A DNA stretch of 64,000 bases from Hydractinia symbiolongicarpus (Eukaryota; Cnidaria; Hydrozoa; Anthoathecata; Hydractiniidae): the NCBI RefSeq assembly GCF_029227915.1, contig NC_079885.1, positions 15,697,001-15,761,000 of the forward strand, given 5' to 3'. Made by a program: the position numbers and the translations under genes. Below the pieces are notes generated by a model, which had not been told where the DNA came from, searched no databases, and was given only the letters and a program-made list of their open reading frames with translations. Shown piece after piece: positions 48,799 to 61,192 of the stretch (position 1 is the first letter of the stretch; every line of letters starts with the position of its first letter).

Positions 48799-49248
48799 AT
48801 TGACTTTTTCACGTTACATTATTTATCATTACGACTGGGACGTATCTTTTTTACGCAATAGCCGCTGAGTAAATCAAGAAAGAGACATGATTAGAAGTTG
48901 CATTCCCTTCAAAACGGCTACAATCTTGCTGCAATAAATGCGCCACGTCGCAAATAAATGGATTACGAGCGTCAGACAAAAAAAATGGCGATGTAGTTAC
49001 TTTGCTAACTAACTTTGTCATATGAAAATTAAGTCTGAAAGCACCCTAGATTTCCTTCGTTGGAACTTTTTACCGGAAATCTTAAAGCGCATTATTGTCG
49101 TAATTAATGGATAGCGCTTGAAATGAGCTTTCAAATGCACATAAACACGACCTATTTCGGATAATCCAGTCAAGAAATATGACCTTTAAAATTTAAACCA
49201 TTTTCGATGTAATGTGCTAATAAATCGTAGATATCTGCCCGTTTGTTT

Positions 49249-49367
49249 GTCTACGACCATACCACGATGAACACACCTGTTCTCGTCCGATCACGGAAGT
49301 TAAGCATCGTTGGGCCGGGATAGTACTTGGATGGGGGACCGCCTGGGAACTCCTGGTGTCGTAGGCT
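49249..49367 (+). rRNA. 5S ribosomal RNA, copy 87
   Basis: C106T. The spacer has an A-run (GACAAAAAAAATGG) and CTAACTAAC, as before copy 89. Confidence 0.97.
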
Positions 49368-49817
49368 ATTGACTTTTTCACGTTACATTATTTATCATTA
49401 CGACTGGGACGTATCTTTTTTACGCAATAGCCGCTGAGTAAATCAAGAAAGAGACATGATTAGAAGTTGCTTTCCCTTCAAAACGGCTACAATCTTGCAG
49501 CATTAAATGCGCCACGTCGCAAATAAATGGATTACGAGCGTCAGACAAAGAAAATGGCGATGTAGTTACTTTGCTAATTAACTTTGTCATATGAAAATTA
49601 AGTCTGAAAGCACCCTAGATTTCCTTCGTTGGAACTTTTTACCGGAAATCTTAAAGCGCATGGTTTTCGTAAAGAATCGATAGCGCTTAAAAAGAGCTTT
49701 CAAATGCACATAAACACGACCTATTTCGGATGATCCAGTCAAGAAATATGACCTTTAAAGTTTGAACCATTTTCGATGTAATGTGCTAATAAATCGTAGA
49801 TATCTGCCCGTTTGTGT

Positions 49818-49936
49818 GTCTACGACCATACCACGATGAACACACCTGTTCTCGTCCGATCACGGAAGTTAAGCATCCTCGGGCCGGGATAGTACTTGGA
49901 TGGAGGACCGCCTGGGAACTCCCGGTGTCGTAGGCT
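49818..49936 (+). rRNA. 5S ribosomal RNA, copy 88 (61C/63C/87A haplotype)
   Basis: Type A spacer upstream with GGTTTTCGTAAAG. Downstream spacer switches from the 61C form (TGTGACG) to the copy 86 form (AAGAAAGAGACATG, GCATTCCC), a junction chimera. Confidence 0.9.
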
Positions 49937-50386
49937 ATTGACTTTTTCACGTTACATTATTTATCATTACGACTGTGACGTATCTTTTTTACGCAATAGC
50001 CGCTGAGTAAATCAAGAAAGAGACATGATTAGAAGTTGCATTCCCTTCAAAACGGCTACAATCTTGCTGCAATAAATGCGCCACGTCGCAAATAAATGGA
50101 TTACGAGCGTCAGACAAAAAAAATGGCGATGTAGTTACTTTGCTAACTAACTTTGTCATATGAAAATTAAGTCTGAAAGCACCCTAGATTTCCTTCGTTG
50201 GAACTTTTTACCGGAAATCTTAAAGCGCATTATTGTCGTAATTAATGGATAGCGCTTGAAATGAGATTTCAAATGCACATAAACACGACCTATTTCGGAT
50301 AATCCAGTCAAGAAATATGACCTTTAAAATTTAAACCATTTTCGATGTAATGTGCTAATAAATCGTAGATATCTGCCCGTTTGATT

Positions 50387-50505
50387 GTCTACGACCATAC
50401 CACGATGAACACACCTGTTCTCGTCCGATCACGGAAGTTAAGCATCGTTGGGCCGGGATAGTACTTGGATGGGGGACCGCCTGGGAACTCCTGGTGTCGT
50501 AGGCT
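50387..50505 (+). rRNA. 5S ribosomal RNA, copy 89
   Basis: C106T. Repeat of copy 87 at offset 1,138, with GAGATTTC and TTTGATTGTC point changes. Confidence 0.97.
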
Positions 50506-50955
50506 ATTGACTTTTTCACGTTACATTATTTATCATTACGACTGGGACGTATCTTTTTTACGCAATAGCCGCTGAGTAAATCAAGAAAGAGACATGATTA
50601 GAAGTTGCTTTCCCTTCAAAACGGCTACAATCTTGCAGCATTAAATGCGCCACGTCGCAAATAAATGGATTACGAGCGTCAGACAAAGAAAATGGCGATG
50701 TAGTTACTTTGCTAATTAACTTTGTCATATGAAAATTAAGTCTGAAAGCACCCTAGATTTCCTTCGTTGGAACTTTTTACCGGAAATCTTAAAGCGCATG
50801 GTTGTCGTAAAGAATCGATAGCGCTTAAAAAGAGCTTTCAAATGCACATAAACACGACCTATTTCGGATGATCCAGTCAAGAAATATGACCTTTAAAGTT
50901 TGAACCATTTTCGATGTAATGTGCTAATAAATCGTAGATATCTGCCCGTTTGTGT

Positions 50956-51074
50956 GTCTACGACCATACCACGATGAACACACCTGTTCTTCTCCGATCA
51001 CGGAAGTTAAGCATCCTCGGGCCGAGATAGTACTTGGATGGAGGACCGCCTGGGAACTCCCGGTGTCGTAGGCT
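50956..51074 (+). rRNA. 5S ribosomal RNA, copy 90 (61C/63C/87A haplotype, extra changes)
   Basis: Adds C36T and G37C in loop C and G70A (faces C105 in helix V). Six changes in all; a likely pseudogene. Confidence 0.85.
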
Positions 51075-51524
51075 ATTGACTTTTTCACGTTACATTATTT
51101 ATCATTACGACTGTGACGTATCTTTTTTACGCAATAGCCGCTGAGTAAATCAAGTAAGGGACATCATTAGAAGTTTCTTTCCCTTCAAAAGGGCTACGAT
51201 CTGGCAGCATTAAATGCACCACGTCGCAAATGAATGGATTACGAGCGTCAGACAAAGAGAATGGCGATGTAGCTAATTTGCTAATTAACTTTGTCATATG
51301 AAAATTAAGTCTGAAAGTACCCTAGATTGCCTTCGTTGGAACTTTTTACCGGAAATCTTAAAGCGCATGGTTGTCGTAATTAATGGATAGCGCTTGAAAT
51401 GAGCTTTCAAATGCACATAAACACGACCTATTTCGGATGATCCAGTCAAGAAATATGACCTTTAAAATTTAAACCATTTTCGATGTAATGTGCTAATAAA
51501 TCGTAGATATCTGCCCGTTTGTTT

Positions 51525-51643
51525 GTCTACGACCATACCACGATGAACACACCTGTTCTCGTCCGATCACGGAAGTTAAGCATCGTTGGGCCGGGATAGT
51601 ACTTGGATGGGGGACCGCCTGGGAACTCCTGGTGTCGTAGGCT
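51525..51643 (+). rRNA. 5S ribosomal RNA, copy 91
   Basis: C106T, type C spacer of the AGAGAATGG, GCTAATTTGC form, beginning ATGCACCACG. Confidence 0.97.
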
Positions 51644-52093
51644 ATTGACTTTTTCACGTTACATTATTTATCATTACGACTGGGACGTATCTTTTTTACG
51701 CAATAGCCGCTGAGTAAATCAAGAAAGAGACATGATTAGAAGTTGCTTTCCCTTCAAAACGGCTACAATCTTGCTGCAATAAATGCGCCACGTCGCAAAT
51801 AAATGGATTACGAGCGTCAGACAAAGAAAATGGCGATGTAGTTACTTTGCTAATTAACTTTGTCATATGAAAATTAAGTCTGAAAGTACCCTAGATTGCC
51901 TTCGTTGGAACTTTTTACCGGAAATCTTAAAGCGCATTATTGTCGTAATTAATATATAGCGCTTGAAACGAGCTTTCAAATGCACATAAACACAACCTTT
52001 TTCGGATAATCCAGTCAAGAAATATGACCTTTAAAATTTAAACCATTTTTGATGTAATGTGCTAATAAATCGTAGATATCTGCCCGTTTGTTT

Positions 52094-52212
52094 GTCTACG
52101 ACCATACCACGATGAACACACCTGTTCTCGTCCGATCACGGAAGTTAAGCATCGTTGGGCCGGGATAGTACTTGGATGGGGGACCGCCTGGGAACTCCCG
52201 GTGTCGTAGGCT
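52094..52212 (+). rRNA. 5S ribosomal RNA, copy 92
   Basis: Consensus gene. Type B spacer with AATATATAGCG, shared with copies 96 and 97. Confidence 0.98.
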
Positions 52213-52661
52213 ATTGACTTTTTCACGTTACATTATTTATCATTAGGACTGGGACGTATCTTTTTTACGCAATAGCCGCTGAGTAAATCAAGAAAGAGAC
52301 ATGATTAGAATTTGCTTTCCCTTCAAAACGGCTACAATCTTGCTGCAATAAATGCGCCACGTCGCAAATAAATGGATTACGAGCGTCAGACAAAGAAAAT
52401 GGCGATGTAGTTCATTGCTAATTAACTTTGTCATATGAAAATTAAGTCTGAAAGCACCCTAGATTTCCTTCGTTGGAACTTTTTACCGGAAATCTTAAAG
52501 CGCATTATTGTCGTAATTAATGGATAGCGCTTGAAATGAGCTTTCAAATGCACATAAACACGACCTATTTCGGATAATCCAGTCAAGAAATATGACCTTT
52601 AAAATTTAAACCATTTTCGATGTAATGTGCTAATAAATCGTAGATATCTGCCCGTTTGTTT

Positions 52662-52780
52662 GTCTACGACCATACCACGATGAACACACCTGTTCTCGTC
52701 CGATCACGGAAGTTAAGCATCGTTGGGCCGGGATAGTACTTGGATGGGGGACCGCCTGGGAACTCCTGGTGTCGTAGGCT
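52662..52780 (+). rRNA. 5S ribosomal RNA, copy 93
   Basis: C106T. The spacer is one base short at GTAGTTCATTGC, shared with copies 97 and 98. Confidence 0.97.
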
Positions 52781-53230
52781 ATTGACTTTTTCACGTTACA
52801 TTATTTATCATTACGACTGGGACGTATCTTTTTTATGCAATAGCCGCTGAGTAAATCAAGAAAGAGACATGATTAGAAGTTGCTTTCCCTTCAAAACGGC
52901 TACAATCTTGCAGCATTAAATGCGCCACGTCGCAAATAAATGGATTACGAGCGTCAGACAAAAAAAATGGCGATGTAGTTACTTTGCTAACTAACTTTGT
53001 CATATGAAAATTAAGTCTGAAAGCACCCTAGATTTCCTTCGTTGGAACTTTTTACCGGAAATCTTAAAGCGCATGGTTGTCGTAAAGAATCGATAGCGCT
53101 TAAAAAGATCTTTTAAATGCACATAAACACGACCTATTTCGGATGATCCAGTCAAGAAATATGACCTTTAAAGTTTGAACCATTTTCGATGTAATGTGCT
53201 AATAAATCGTAGATATCTGCCCGTTTGTGT

Positions 53231-53349
53231 GTCTACGACCATACCACGATGAACACACCTGTTCTCGTCCGATCACGGAAGTTAAGCATCGTTGGGCCGG
53301 GATAGTACTTGGATGGGGGACCGCCTGGGAACTCCCGGTGTCGTAGGCT
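53231..53349 (+). rRNA. 5S ribosomal RNA, copy 94
   Basis: Consensus gene behind a type A spacer with GATCTTTTAAATG. Downstream form is AAGTAAGGGACATC. Confidence 0.98.
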
Positions 53350-53799
53350 ATTGACTTTTTCACGTTACATTATTTATCATTACGACTGTGACGTATCTTT
53401 TTTACGCAATAGCCGCTGAGTAAATCAAGTAAGGGACATCATTAGAAGTTTCTTTCCCTTCAAAAGGGCTACGATCTGGCAGCATTAAATGCGCCTCGTA
53501 GCAAATGAATTGATTACGAGCGTCAGACAAAGAGAATGGCGATGTAGCTAATTTGCTAATTAACTTTGTCATATGAAAATTAAGTCTGAAAGTACCCTAC
53601 ATTGCCTTCGTTGGAACTTTTTACCGGAAATCTTAAAGCGCATGGTTGTCGTAATTAATGGATAGCGCTTGAAATGAGCTTTCAAATGCACATAAACACG
53701 ACCTATTTCGGATGATCCAGTCAAGAAATATGACCTTTAAAATTTAAACCATTTTCGATGTAATGTGCTAATAAATCGTAGATATCTGCCCGTTTGTTT

Positions 53800-53918
53800 G
53801 TCTACGACCATACCACGATGAACACACCTGTTCTCGTCCGATCACGGAAGTTAAGCATCGTTGGGCCGGGATAGTACTTGGATGGGGGACCGCCTGGGAA
53901 CTCCTGGTGTCGTAGGCT
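53800..53918 (+). rRNA. 5S ribosomal RNA, copy 95
   Basis: C106T. The spacer has GCGCCTCGTAGC and CCCTACATTGCC point changes. Confidence 0.97.
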
Positions 53919-54368
53919 ATTGACTTTTTCACGTTACATTATTTATCATTACGACTGGGACGTATCTTTTTTACGCAATAGCCGCTGAGTAAATCAAGAA
54001 AGAGACATGATTAGAAGTTGCTTTCCCTTCAAAACGGCTACAACCTTGCTGCAATAAATGCGCCACGTCGCAAATAAATGGATTACGAGCGTCAGACAAA
54101 GAAAATGGCGATGTAGTTACTTTGCTAATTAACTTTGTCATATGAAAATTAAGTCTGAAAGTACCCTAGATTGCCTTCGTTGGAACTTTTTACCGGAAAT
54201 CTTAAAGCGCATTATTGTCGTAATTAATATATAGCGCTTGAAACGAGCTTTCAAATGCACATAAACACAACCTTTTTCGGATAATCCAGTAAAGAAATAT
54301 GACCTTTAAAATTTAAACCATTTTTGATGTAATGTGCTAATAAATCGTAGATATCTGCCCGTTTGTTT

Positions 54369-54487
54369 GTCTACGACCATACCACGATGAACACACCTGT
54401 TCTCGTCCGATCACGGAAGTTAAGCATCGTTGGGCCGGGATAGTACTTGGATGGGGGACCGCCTGGGAACTCCCGGTGTCGTAGGCT
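54369..54487 (+). rRNA. 5S ribosomal RNA, copy 96
   Basis: Consensus gene. Type B spacer with AATATATAGCG and CCAGTAAAGAAA. Downstream ATAGCGGCTGAG. Confidence 0.98.
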
Positions 54488-54936
54488 ATTGACTTTTTCA
54501 CGTTACATTATTTATCATTAGGACTGGGACGTATCTTTTTTACGCAATAGCGGCTGAGTAAATCAAGAAAGAGACATGATTAGAATTTGCTTTCCCTTCA
54601 AAACGGCTACAATCTTGCTGCAATAAATGCGCCACGTCGCAAATAAATGGATTACGAGCGTCAGACAAAGAAAATGGCGATGTAGTTCATTGCTAATTAT
54701 CTTTGTCATATGAAAATTAAGTCTGAAAGTACCCTAGATTGCCTTCGTTGGAACTTTTTACCGGAAATCTTAAAGCGCATTATTGTCGTAATTAATATAT
54801 AGCGCTTGAAACGAGCTTTCAAATGCACATAAACACAACCTTTTTCGGATAATCCAGTAAAGAAATATGACCTTTAAAATTTAAACCATTTTCGATGTAA
54901 TGTGCTAATAAATCGTAGATATCTGCCCGTTTGTTT

Positions 54937-55055
54937 GTCTACGACCATACCACGATGAACACACCTGTTCTCGTCCGATCACGGAAGTTAAGCATCGTTG
55001 GGCCGGGATAGTACTTGGATGGGGGACCGCCTGGGAACTCCCGGTGTCGTAGGCT
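54937..55055 (+). rRNA. 5S ribosomal RNA, copy 97 (chimeric spacer)
   Basis: Consensus gene. The spacer begins like copy 98 (GTAGTTCATTGC) and continues like copy 96 (AATATATAGCG, CCAGTAAAG). Confidence 0.98.
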
Positions 55056-55504
55056 ATTGACTTTTTCACGTTACATTATTTATCATTAGGACTGGGACGT
55101 ATCTTTTTTACGCAATAGCGGCTGAGTAAATCAAGAAAGAGACATGATTAGAATTTGCTTTCCCTTCAAAACGGCTACAATCTTGCTGCAATAAATGCGC
55201 CACGTCGCAAATAAATGGATTACGAGCGTCAGACAAAGAAAATGGCGATGTAGTTCATTGCTAATTAACTTTGTCATATGAAAATTAAGTCTGAAAGCAC
55301 CCTAGATTTCCTTCGTTGGAACTTTTTACCGGAAATCTTAAAGCGCATGGTTGTCGTAAAGAATCGATAGCGCTTAAAAAGAGCTTTCAAATGCACATAA
55401 ACACGACCTATTTCGGATGATCCAGTCAAGAAATATGACCTTTAAAGTGTGAACCATTTTCGATGTAATGTGCTAATAAATCGTAGATATCTGCCCCTTT
55501 GTGT

Positions 55505-55623
55505 GTCTACGACCATACCACGATGAACACACCTGTTCTCGTCCGATCACGGAAGTTAAGCATCGTTGGGCCGGGATAGTACTTGGATGGGGGACCGCCT
55601 GGGAACTCCCGGTGTCGTAGGCT
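55505..55623 (+). rRNA. 5S ribosomal RNA, copy 98
   Basis: Consensus gene, type A spacer with GTAGTTCATTGC. Confidence 0.98.
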
Positions 55624-56073
55624 ATTGACTTTTTCACGTTACATTATTTATCATTACGACTGGGACGTATCTTTTTTACGCAATAGCCGCTGAGTAAATC
55701 AAGAAAGAGACATGATTAGAAGTTGCATTCCCTTCAAAACGGCTACAATCTTGCTGCAATAAATGCGCCACGTCGCAAATAAATGGATTACGAGCGTCAG
55801 ACAAAAAAAATGGCGATGTAGTTACTTTGCTAACTAACTTTGTCATATGAATATTAAGTCTGAAAGCACCCTAGATTTCCTTCGTTGGAACTTTTTACCG
55901 GAAATCTTAAAGCGCATTATTGTCGTAATTAATGGATAGCGCTTGAAATGAGCTTTCAAATGCACATAAACACGACCTATTTCGGATAATCCAGTCAAGA
56001 AATATGACCTTTAAAATTTAAACCATTTTCGATGTAATGTGCTAATAAATCGTAGATATCTGCCCGTTTGTTT

Positions 56074-56192
56074 GTCTACGACCATACCACGATGAACACA
56101 CCTGTTCTCGTCCGATCACGGAAGTTAAGCATCGTTGGGCCGGGATAGTACTTGGATGGGGGACCGCCTGGGAACTCCTGGTGTCGTAGGCT
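56074..56192 (+). rRNA. 5S ribosomal RNA, copy 99
   Basis: C106T. The spacer has the GACAAAAAAAATGG and CTAACTAAC words of copies 87 and 89, plus ATGAATATTAAG. Confidence 0.97.
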
Positions 56193-56642
56193 ATTGACTT
56201 TTTCACGTTACATTATTTATCATTACGACTGGGACGTATCTTTTTTACGCAATAGCCGCTGAGTAAATCAAGAAAGAGACATGATTAGAAGTTGCTTTCC
56301 CTTCAAAACGGCTACAATCTTGCTGCAATAAATGCGCCACGTCGCAAATAAATGGATTACGAGCGTCAGACAAAGAAAATGGCGATGTAGTTACTTTGCT
56401 AATTAACTTTGTCATATGAAAATTAAGTCTGAAAGCACCCTAGATTTCCTTCGTTGGAACTTTTTACCGGAAATCTTAAAGCGCATGGTTGTCGTAATTA
56501 ATGGATAGCGCTTGAAATGAGCTTTCAAATGCACATAAACACGACCTATTTCGGATGATCCAGTCAAGAAATATGACCTTTAAAGTTTGAACCATTTTCG
56601 ATGTAATGTGCTAATAAATCGTAGATATCTGCCCGTTTGTGT

Positions 56643-56761
56643 GTCTACGACCATACCACGATGAATACACCTGTTCTCGTCCGATCACGGAAGTTAAGCA
56701 TCCTCGGGCCGGGATAGTACTTGGATGGAGGACCGCCTGGGAACTCCCGGTGTCGTAGGCT
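56643..56761 (+). rRNA. 5S ribosomal RNA, copy 100 (61C/63C/87A haplotype)
   Basis: Adds C24T. The only 61C gene whose spacer is type C over the AATTAATGG and TTGAAATGAG words, so its spacer has been exchanged. Confidence 0.89.
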
Positions 56762-57211
56762 ATTGACTTTTTCACGTTACATTATTTATCATTACGACTG
56801 TGACGTATCTTTTTTACGCAATAGCCGCTGAGTAAATCAAGTAAGGGACATCATTAGAAGTTTCTTTCCCTTCAAAAGGGCTACGATCTGGCAGCATTAA
56901 ATGCGCCACGTCGCAAATGAATGGATTACGAGCGTCAGACAGAGAGAATGGCGATGTAGCTAATTTGCTAATTAACTTTGTCATATTAAAATTAAGTCTG
57001 AAAGTACCCTAGATTGCCTTCGTTTGAACTTTTTACCAGAAATCTTAAAGCGCATGGTTGTCGTAATTAATGGATAGCGCTTGAAATGAGCTTTCAAATG
57101 CACATAAACACGACCTATTTCGGATGATCCAGTCAAGAAATATGACCTTTAAAATTTAAACCATTTTCGATGTAATGTGCTAATAAATCGTAGATATCTG
57201 CCCGTTTGTTT

Positions 57212-57329
57212 GTCTACGACCATACCACGATGAACACACCTGTTCTCGTCCGATCACGGAAGTTAAGCATCGTTGGGCCGGATAGTACTTGGATGGGGGA
57301 CCGCCTGGGATCTCCTGGTGTCGTAGGCT
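57212..57329 (+). rRNA. 5S ribosomal RNA, copy 101 (118 nt, helix V deletion)
   Basis: One G lost from G69-G71 (GGGCCGGATAG), A101T and C106T. Helix V loses a pair. Possibly non-functional. Repeated as copy 105. Confidence 0.88.
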
Positions 57330-57779
57330 ATTGACTTTTTCACGTTACATTGTTAATCATTACGACTGGGACGTATCTTTTTTACGCAATAGCCGCTGAG
57401 TAAATCAAGAAAGAGACATGATTAGAAGTTGCTTTCCCTTCAAAACGGCTACAATCTTGCTGCAATAAATGCGCCACGTCGCAAATGAATGGATTACGAG
57501 CGTCAGACAAAGAAAATGGCGATGTAGCTAATTTGCTAATTAACTTTGTCATATGAAAATTAAGTCTGAAAGTACCCTAGATTGCCTTCGTTGGAACTTT
57601 TTACCGGAAATCTTAAAGCGCATGGTTGTCGTAATTAATGGATAGCGCTTGAAATGAGCTTTCAAATGCACATAAACACGACCTATTTCGGATGATCCAG
57701 TCAATAAATATGACCTTTAAAGTTTAAACCATTTTCGATGTAATGTGCTAATAAATCGTAGATATCTGCCCGTTTGTTT

Positions 57780-57898
57780 GTTTACGACCATACCACGATG
57801 AACACACCTGTTCTCGTCCGATCACGGAAGTTAAGCATCGTCGGGCCGGGATAGTACTTGGATGGGGGACCGCCTGGGAACTCCCAGTGTCGTAGGCT
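57780..57898 (+). rRNA. 5S ribosomal RNA, copy 102
   Basis: C3T, T63C and G107A (A faces C68 in helix V). After the gene GCTACTGAC replaces GCTATTGAC. Confidence 0.92.
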
Positions 57899-58348
57899 AC
57901 TGACTTTTTCACGTTACATTATTTATCATTACGACTGTGACGTATCTTTTTTACGAAATAGCCGCTGAGTAAATCAAGAAAGAGACATGATTAGAAGTTG
58001 CTTTCCCTTCAAAACGGCTACAATCTTGCTGCAATAAATGCGCCACGTCGCAAATGAATGGATTACGAGCGTCAGACAAAGAAAATGGCGATGTAGTTAC
58101 TTTGCTAATTAACTTTGTCATATGAAAATTAAGTCTGAAAGCACCCTAGATTTCCTTCGTTGGAACTTTTTACCGGAAATCTTAAAGCGCATTATTGTCG
58201 TAATTAATGGATAGCGCTTGAAATGAGCTTTCAAATGCACATAAACACGACCTATTTCGGATAATCCAGTCAAGAAATATGACCGTTAAAATTTAAACCA
58301 TTTTCGATGTAATGTGCTAATAAATCGTAGATATCTGCCCGTTTGTTT

Positions 58349-58467
58349 GTCTACGACCATACCACGATGAACACACCTGTTCTCGTCCGATCACGGAAGT
58401 TCAGCATCGTTGGGCCGGGATAGTACTTGGATGGGGGACCGCCTGGGAACTCCTGGTGTCGTAGGCT
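58349..58467 (+). rRNA. 5S ribosomal RNA, copy 103
   Basis: A54C in box A (GTTCAGC) and C106T. Repeated as copy 107. Confidence 0.94.
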
Positions 58468-58917
58468 ATTGACTTTTTCACGTTACATTATTTATCATTA
58501 CGACTGGGACGTATCTTTTTTACGCAATAGCCGCTGAGTAAATCAAGAAAGAGACATGATTAGAAGTTGCTTTCCCTTCAAAACGGCTACAATCTTGCTG
58601 CAATAAATGCGCCACGTCGCAAATAAATGGATTACGAGCGTCAGACAAAGAAAATGGCGATGTAGTTACTTTGCTAATTAACTTTGTCATATGAAAATTA
58701 AGTCTGAAAGCACCCTAGATTTCCTTCGTTGGAACTTTTTACCGGAAATCTTAAAGCGCATGGTTGTCGTAAAGAATCGATAGCGCTTAAAAAGAGCTTT
58801 CAAATGCACATAAACACGACCTATTTCGGATGATCCAGTCAAGAAATATGACCTTTAAAATTTAAACCATTTTCGATGTAATGTGCTAATAAATCGTAGA
58901 TATCTGCCCGTTTGTTT

Positions 58918-59036
58918 GTCTACGACCATACCACGATGAACACACCTGTTCTCGTCCGATCACGGAAGTTAAGCATCGTTGGGCCAGGATAGTACTTGGA
59001 TGGGGGACCGCCTGGGAACTCCTGGTGTCGTAGGCT
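58918..59036 (+). rRNA. 5S ribosomal RNA, copy 104 (A69-T106)
   Basis: G69A with C106T, compensated helix V. Type A spacer that becomes C-like past the GATGATCC word. Confidence 0.97.
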
Positions 59037-59486
59037 ATTGACTTTTTCACGTTACATTATTTATCATTACGACTGGGACGTATCTTTTTTACGCAATAGC
59101 CGCTGAGTAAATCAAGAAAGAGACATGATTAGAAGTTGCTTTCCCTTCAAAACGGCTACAATCTTGCTGCAATAAATGCGCCACGTCGCAAATAAATGGA
59201 TTACGAGCGTCAGACAAAGAAAAGGGCGATGTAGTTACTTTGCTAATTAACTTTGTCATATGAAAATTAAGTCTGAAAGCACCCTAGATTTCCTTCGTTG
59301 GAACTTTTTACCGAAAATCTTAAAGCGCATGGTTGTCGTAATTAATGGATAGCGCTTGAAATGAGCTTTCAAATGCACATAAACACGACCTATTTCGGAT
59401 GATCCAGTCAAGAAATATGACCTTTAAAATTTAAACCATTTTCGATGTAATGTGCTAATAAATCGTAGATATCTGCCCGTTTGTTT

Positions 59487-59604
59487 GTCTACGACCATAC
59501 CACGATGAACACACCTGTTCTCGTCCGATCACGGAAGTTAAGCATCGTTGGGCCGGATAGTACTTGGATGGGGGACCGCCTGGGATCTCCTGGTGTCGTA
59601 GGCT
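59487..59604 (+). rRNA. 5S ribosomal RNA, copy 105 (118 nt, helix V deletion)
   Basis: Same G loss, A101T and C106T as copy 101. Spacer is a chimera of the copy 109 form (AAAGGGCG, CCGAAAATC) and the copy 101 form. Confidence 0.88.
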
Positions 59605-60054
59605 ATTGACTTTTTCACGTTACATTGTTTATCATTACGACTGGGACGTATCTTTTTTACGCAATAGCCGCTGAGTAAATCAAGAAAGAGACATGATTAG
59701 AAGTTGCTTTCCCTTCAAAACGGCTACAATCTTGCTGCAATAAATGCGCCACGTCGCAAATGAATGGATTACGAGCGTCAGACAAAGAAAATGGCGATGT
59801 AGCTAATTTGCTAATTAACTTTGTCATATGAAAATTAAGTCTGAAAGTACCCTAGATTGCCTTCGTTGGAACTTTTTACCGGAAATCTTAAAGCGCATGG
59901 TTGTCGTAATTAATGGATAGCGCTTGAAATGAGCTTTCAAATGCACATAAACACGACCTATTTCGGATGATCCAGTCAATAAATATGACCTTTAAAGTTT
60001 AAACCATTTTCGATGTAATGTGCTAATAAATCGTAGATATCTGCCCGTTTGTTT

Positions 60055-60173
60055 GTTTACGACCATACCACGATGAACACACCTGTTCTCGTCCGATCAC
60101 GGAAGTTAAGCATCGTCGGGCCGGGATAGTACTTGGATGGGGGACAGCCTGGGAACTCCCAGTGTCGTAGGCT
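60055..60173 (+). rRNA. 5S ribosomal RNA, copy 106
   Basis: C3T, T63C, C92A (faces G85) and G107A. Partner of copy 102 with one extra change. Confidence 0.91.
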
Positions 60174-60623
60174 ATTGACTTTTTCACGTTACATTATTTA
60201 TCATTACGACTGTGACGTATCTTTTTTACGAAATAGCCGCTGAGTAAATCAAGAAAGAGACATGATTAGAAGTTGCTTTCCCTTCAAAACGGCTACAATC
60301 TTGCTGCAATAAATGCGCCACGTCGCAAATGAATGGATTACGAGCGTCAGACAAAGAAAATGGCGATGTAGTTACTTTGCTAATTAACTTTGTCATATGA
60401 AAATTAAGTCTGAAAGCACCCTAGATTTCCTTCGTTGGAACTTTTTACCGGAAATCTTAAAGCGCATTATTGTCGTAATTAATGGATAGCGCTTGAAATG
60501 AGCTTTCAAATGCACATAAACACGACCTATTTCGGATAATCCAGTCAAGAAATATGACCTTTAAAATTTAAACCATTTTCGATGTAATGTGCTAATAAAT
60601 CGTAGATATCTGCCCGTTTGTTT

Positions 60624-60742
60624 GTCTACGACCATACCACGATGAACACACCTGTTCTCGTCCGATCACGGAAGTTCAGCATCGTTGGGCCGGGATAGTA
60701 CTTGGATGGGGGACCGCCTGGGAACTCCTGGTGTCGTAGGCT
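60624..60742 (+). rRNA. 5S ribosomal RNA, copy 107
   Basis: A54C and C106T. Partner of copy 103 at offset 2,275. Confidence 0.94.
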
Positions 60743-61192
60743 ATTGACTTTTTCACGTTACATTATTTATCATTACGACTGGGACGTATCTTTTTTACGC
60801 AACAGCCGCTGAGTAAATCAAGAAAGAGACATGATTAGAAGTTGCTTTCCCTTCAAAACGGCTACAATCTTGCTGCAATAAATGCGCCACGTCGCAAATA
60901 AATGGATTACGAGCGTCAGACAAAGAAAATGGCGATGTAGTTACTTTGCTAATTAACTTTGTCATATGAAAATTAAGTCTGAAAGCACCCTAGATTTCCT
61001 TCGTTGGAACTTTTTACCGGAAATCTTAAAGCGCATGGTTGTCGTAAAGAATCGATAGCGCTTAAAAAGAGCTTTCAAATGCACATAAACACGACCTATT
61101 TCGGATGATCCAGTCAAGAAATATGACCTTTAAAATTTAAACCATTTTCGATGTAATGTGCTAATAAATCGTAGATATCTGCCCGTTTGTTT

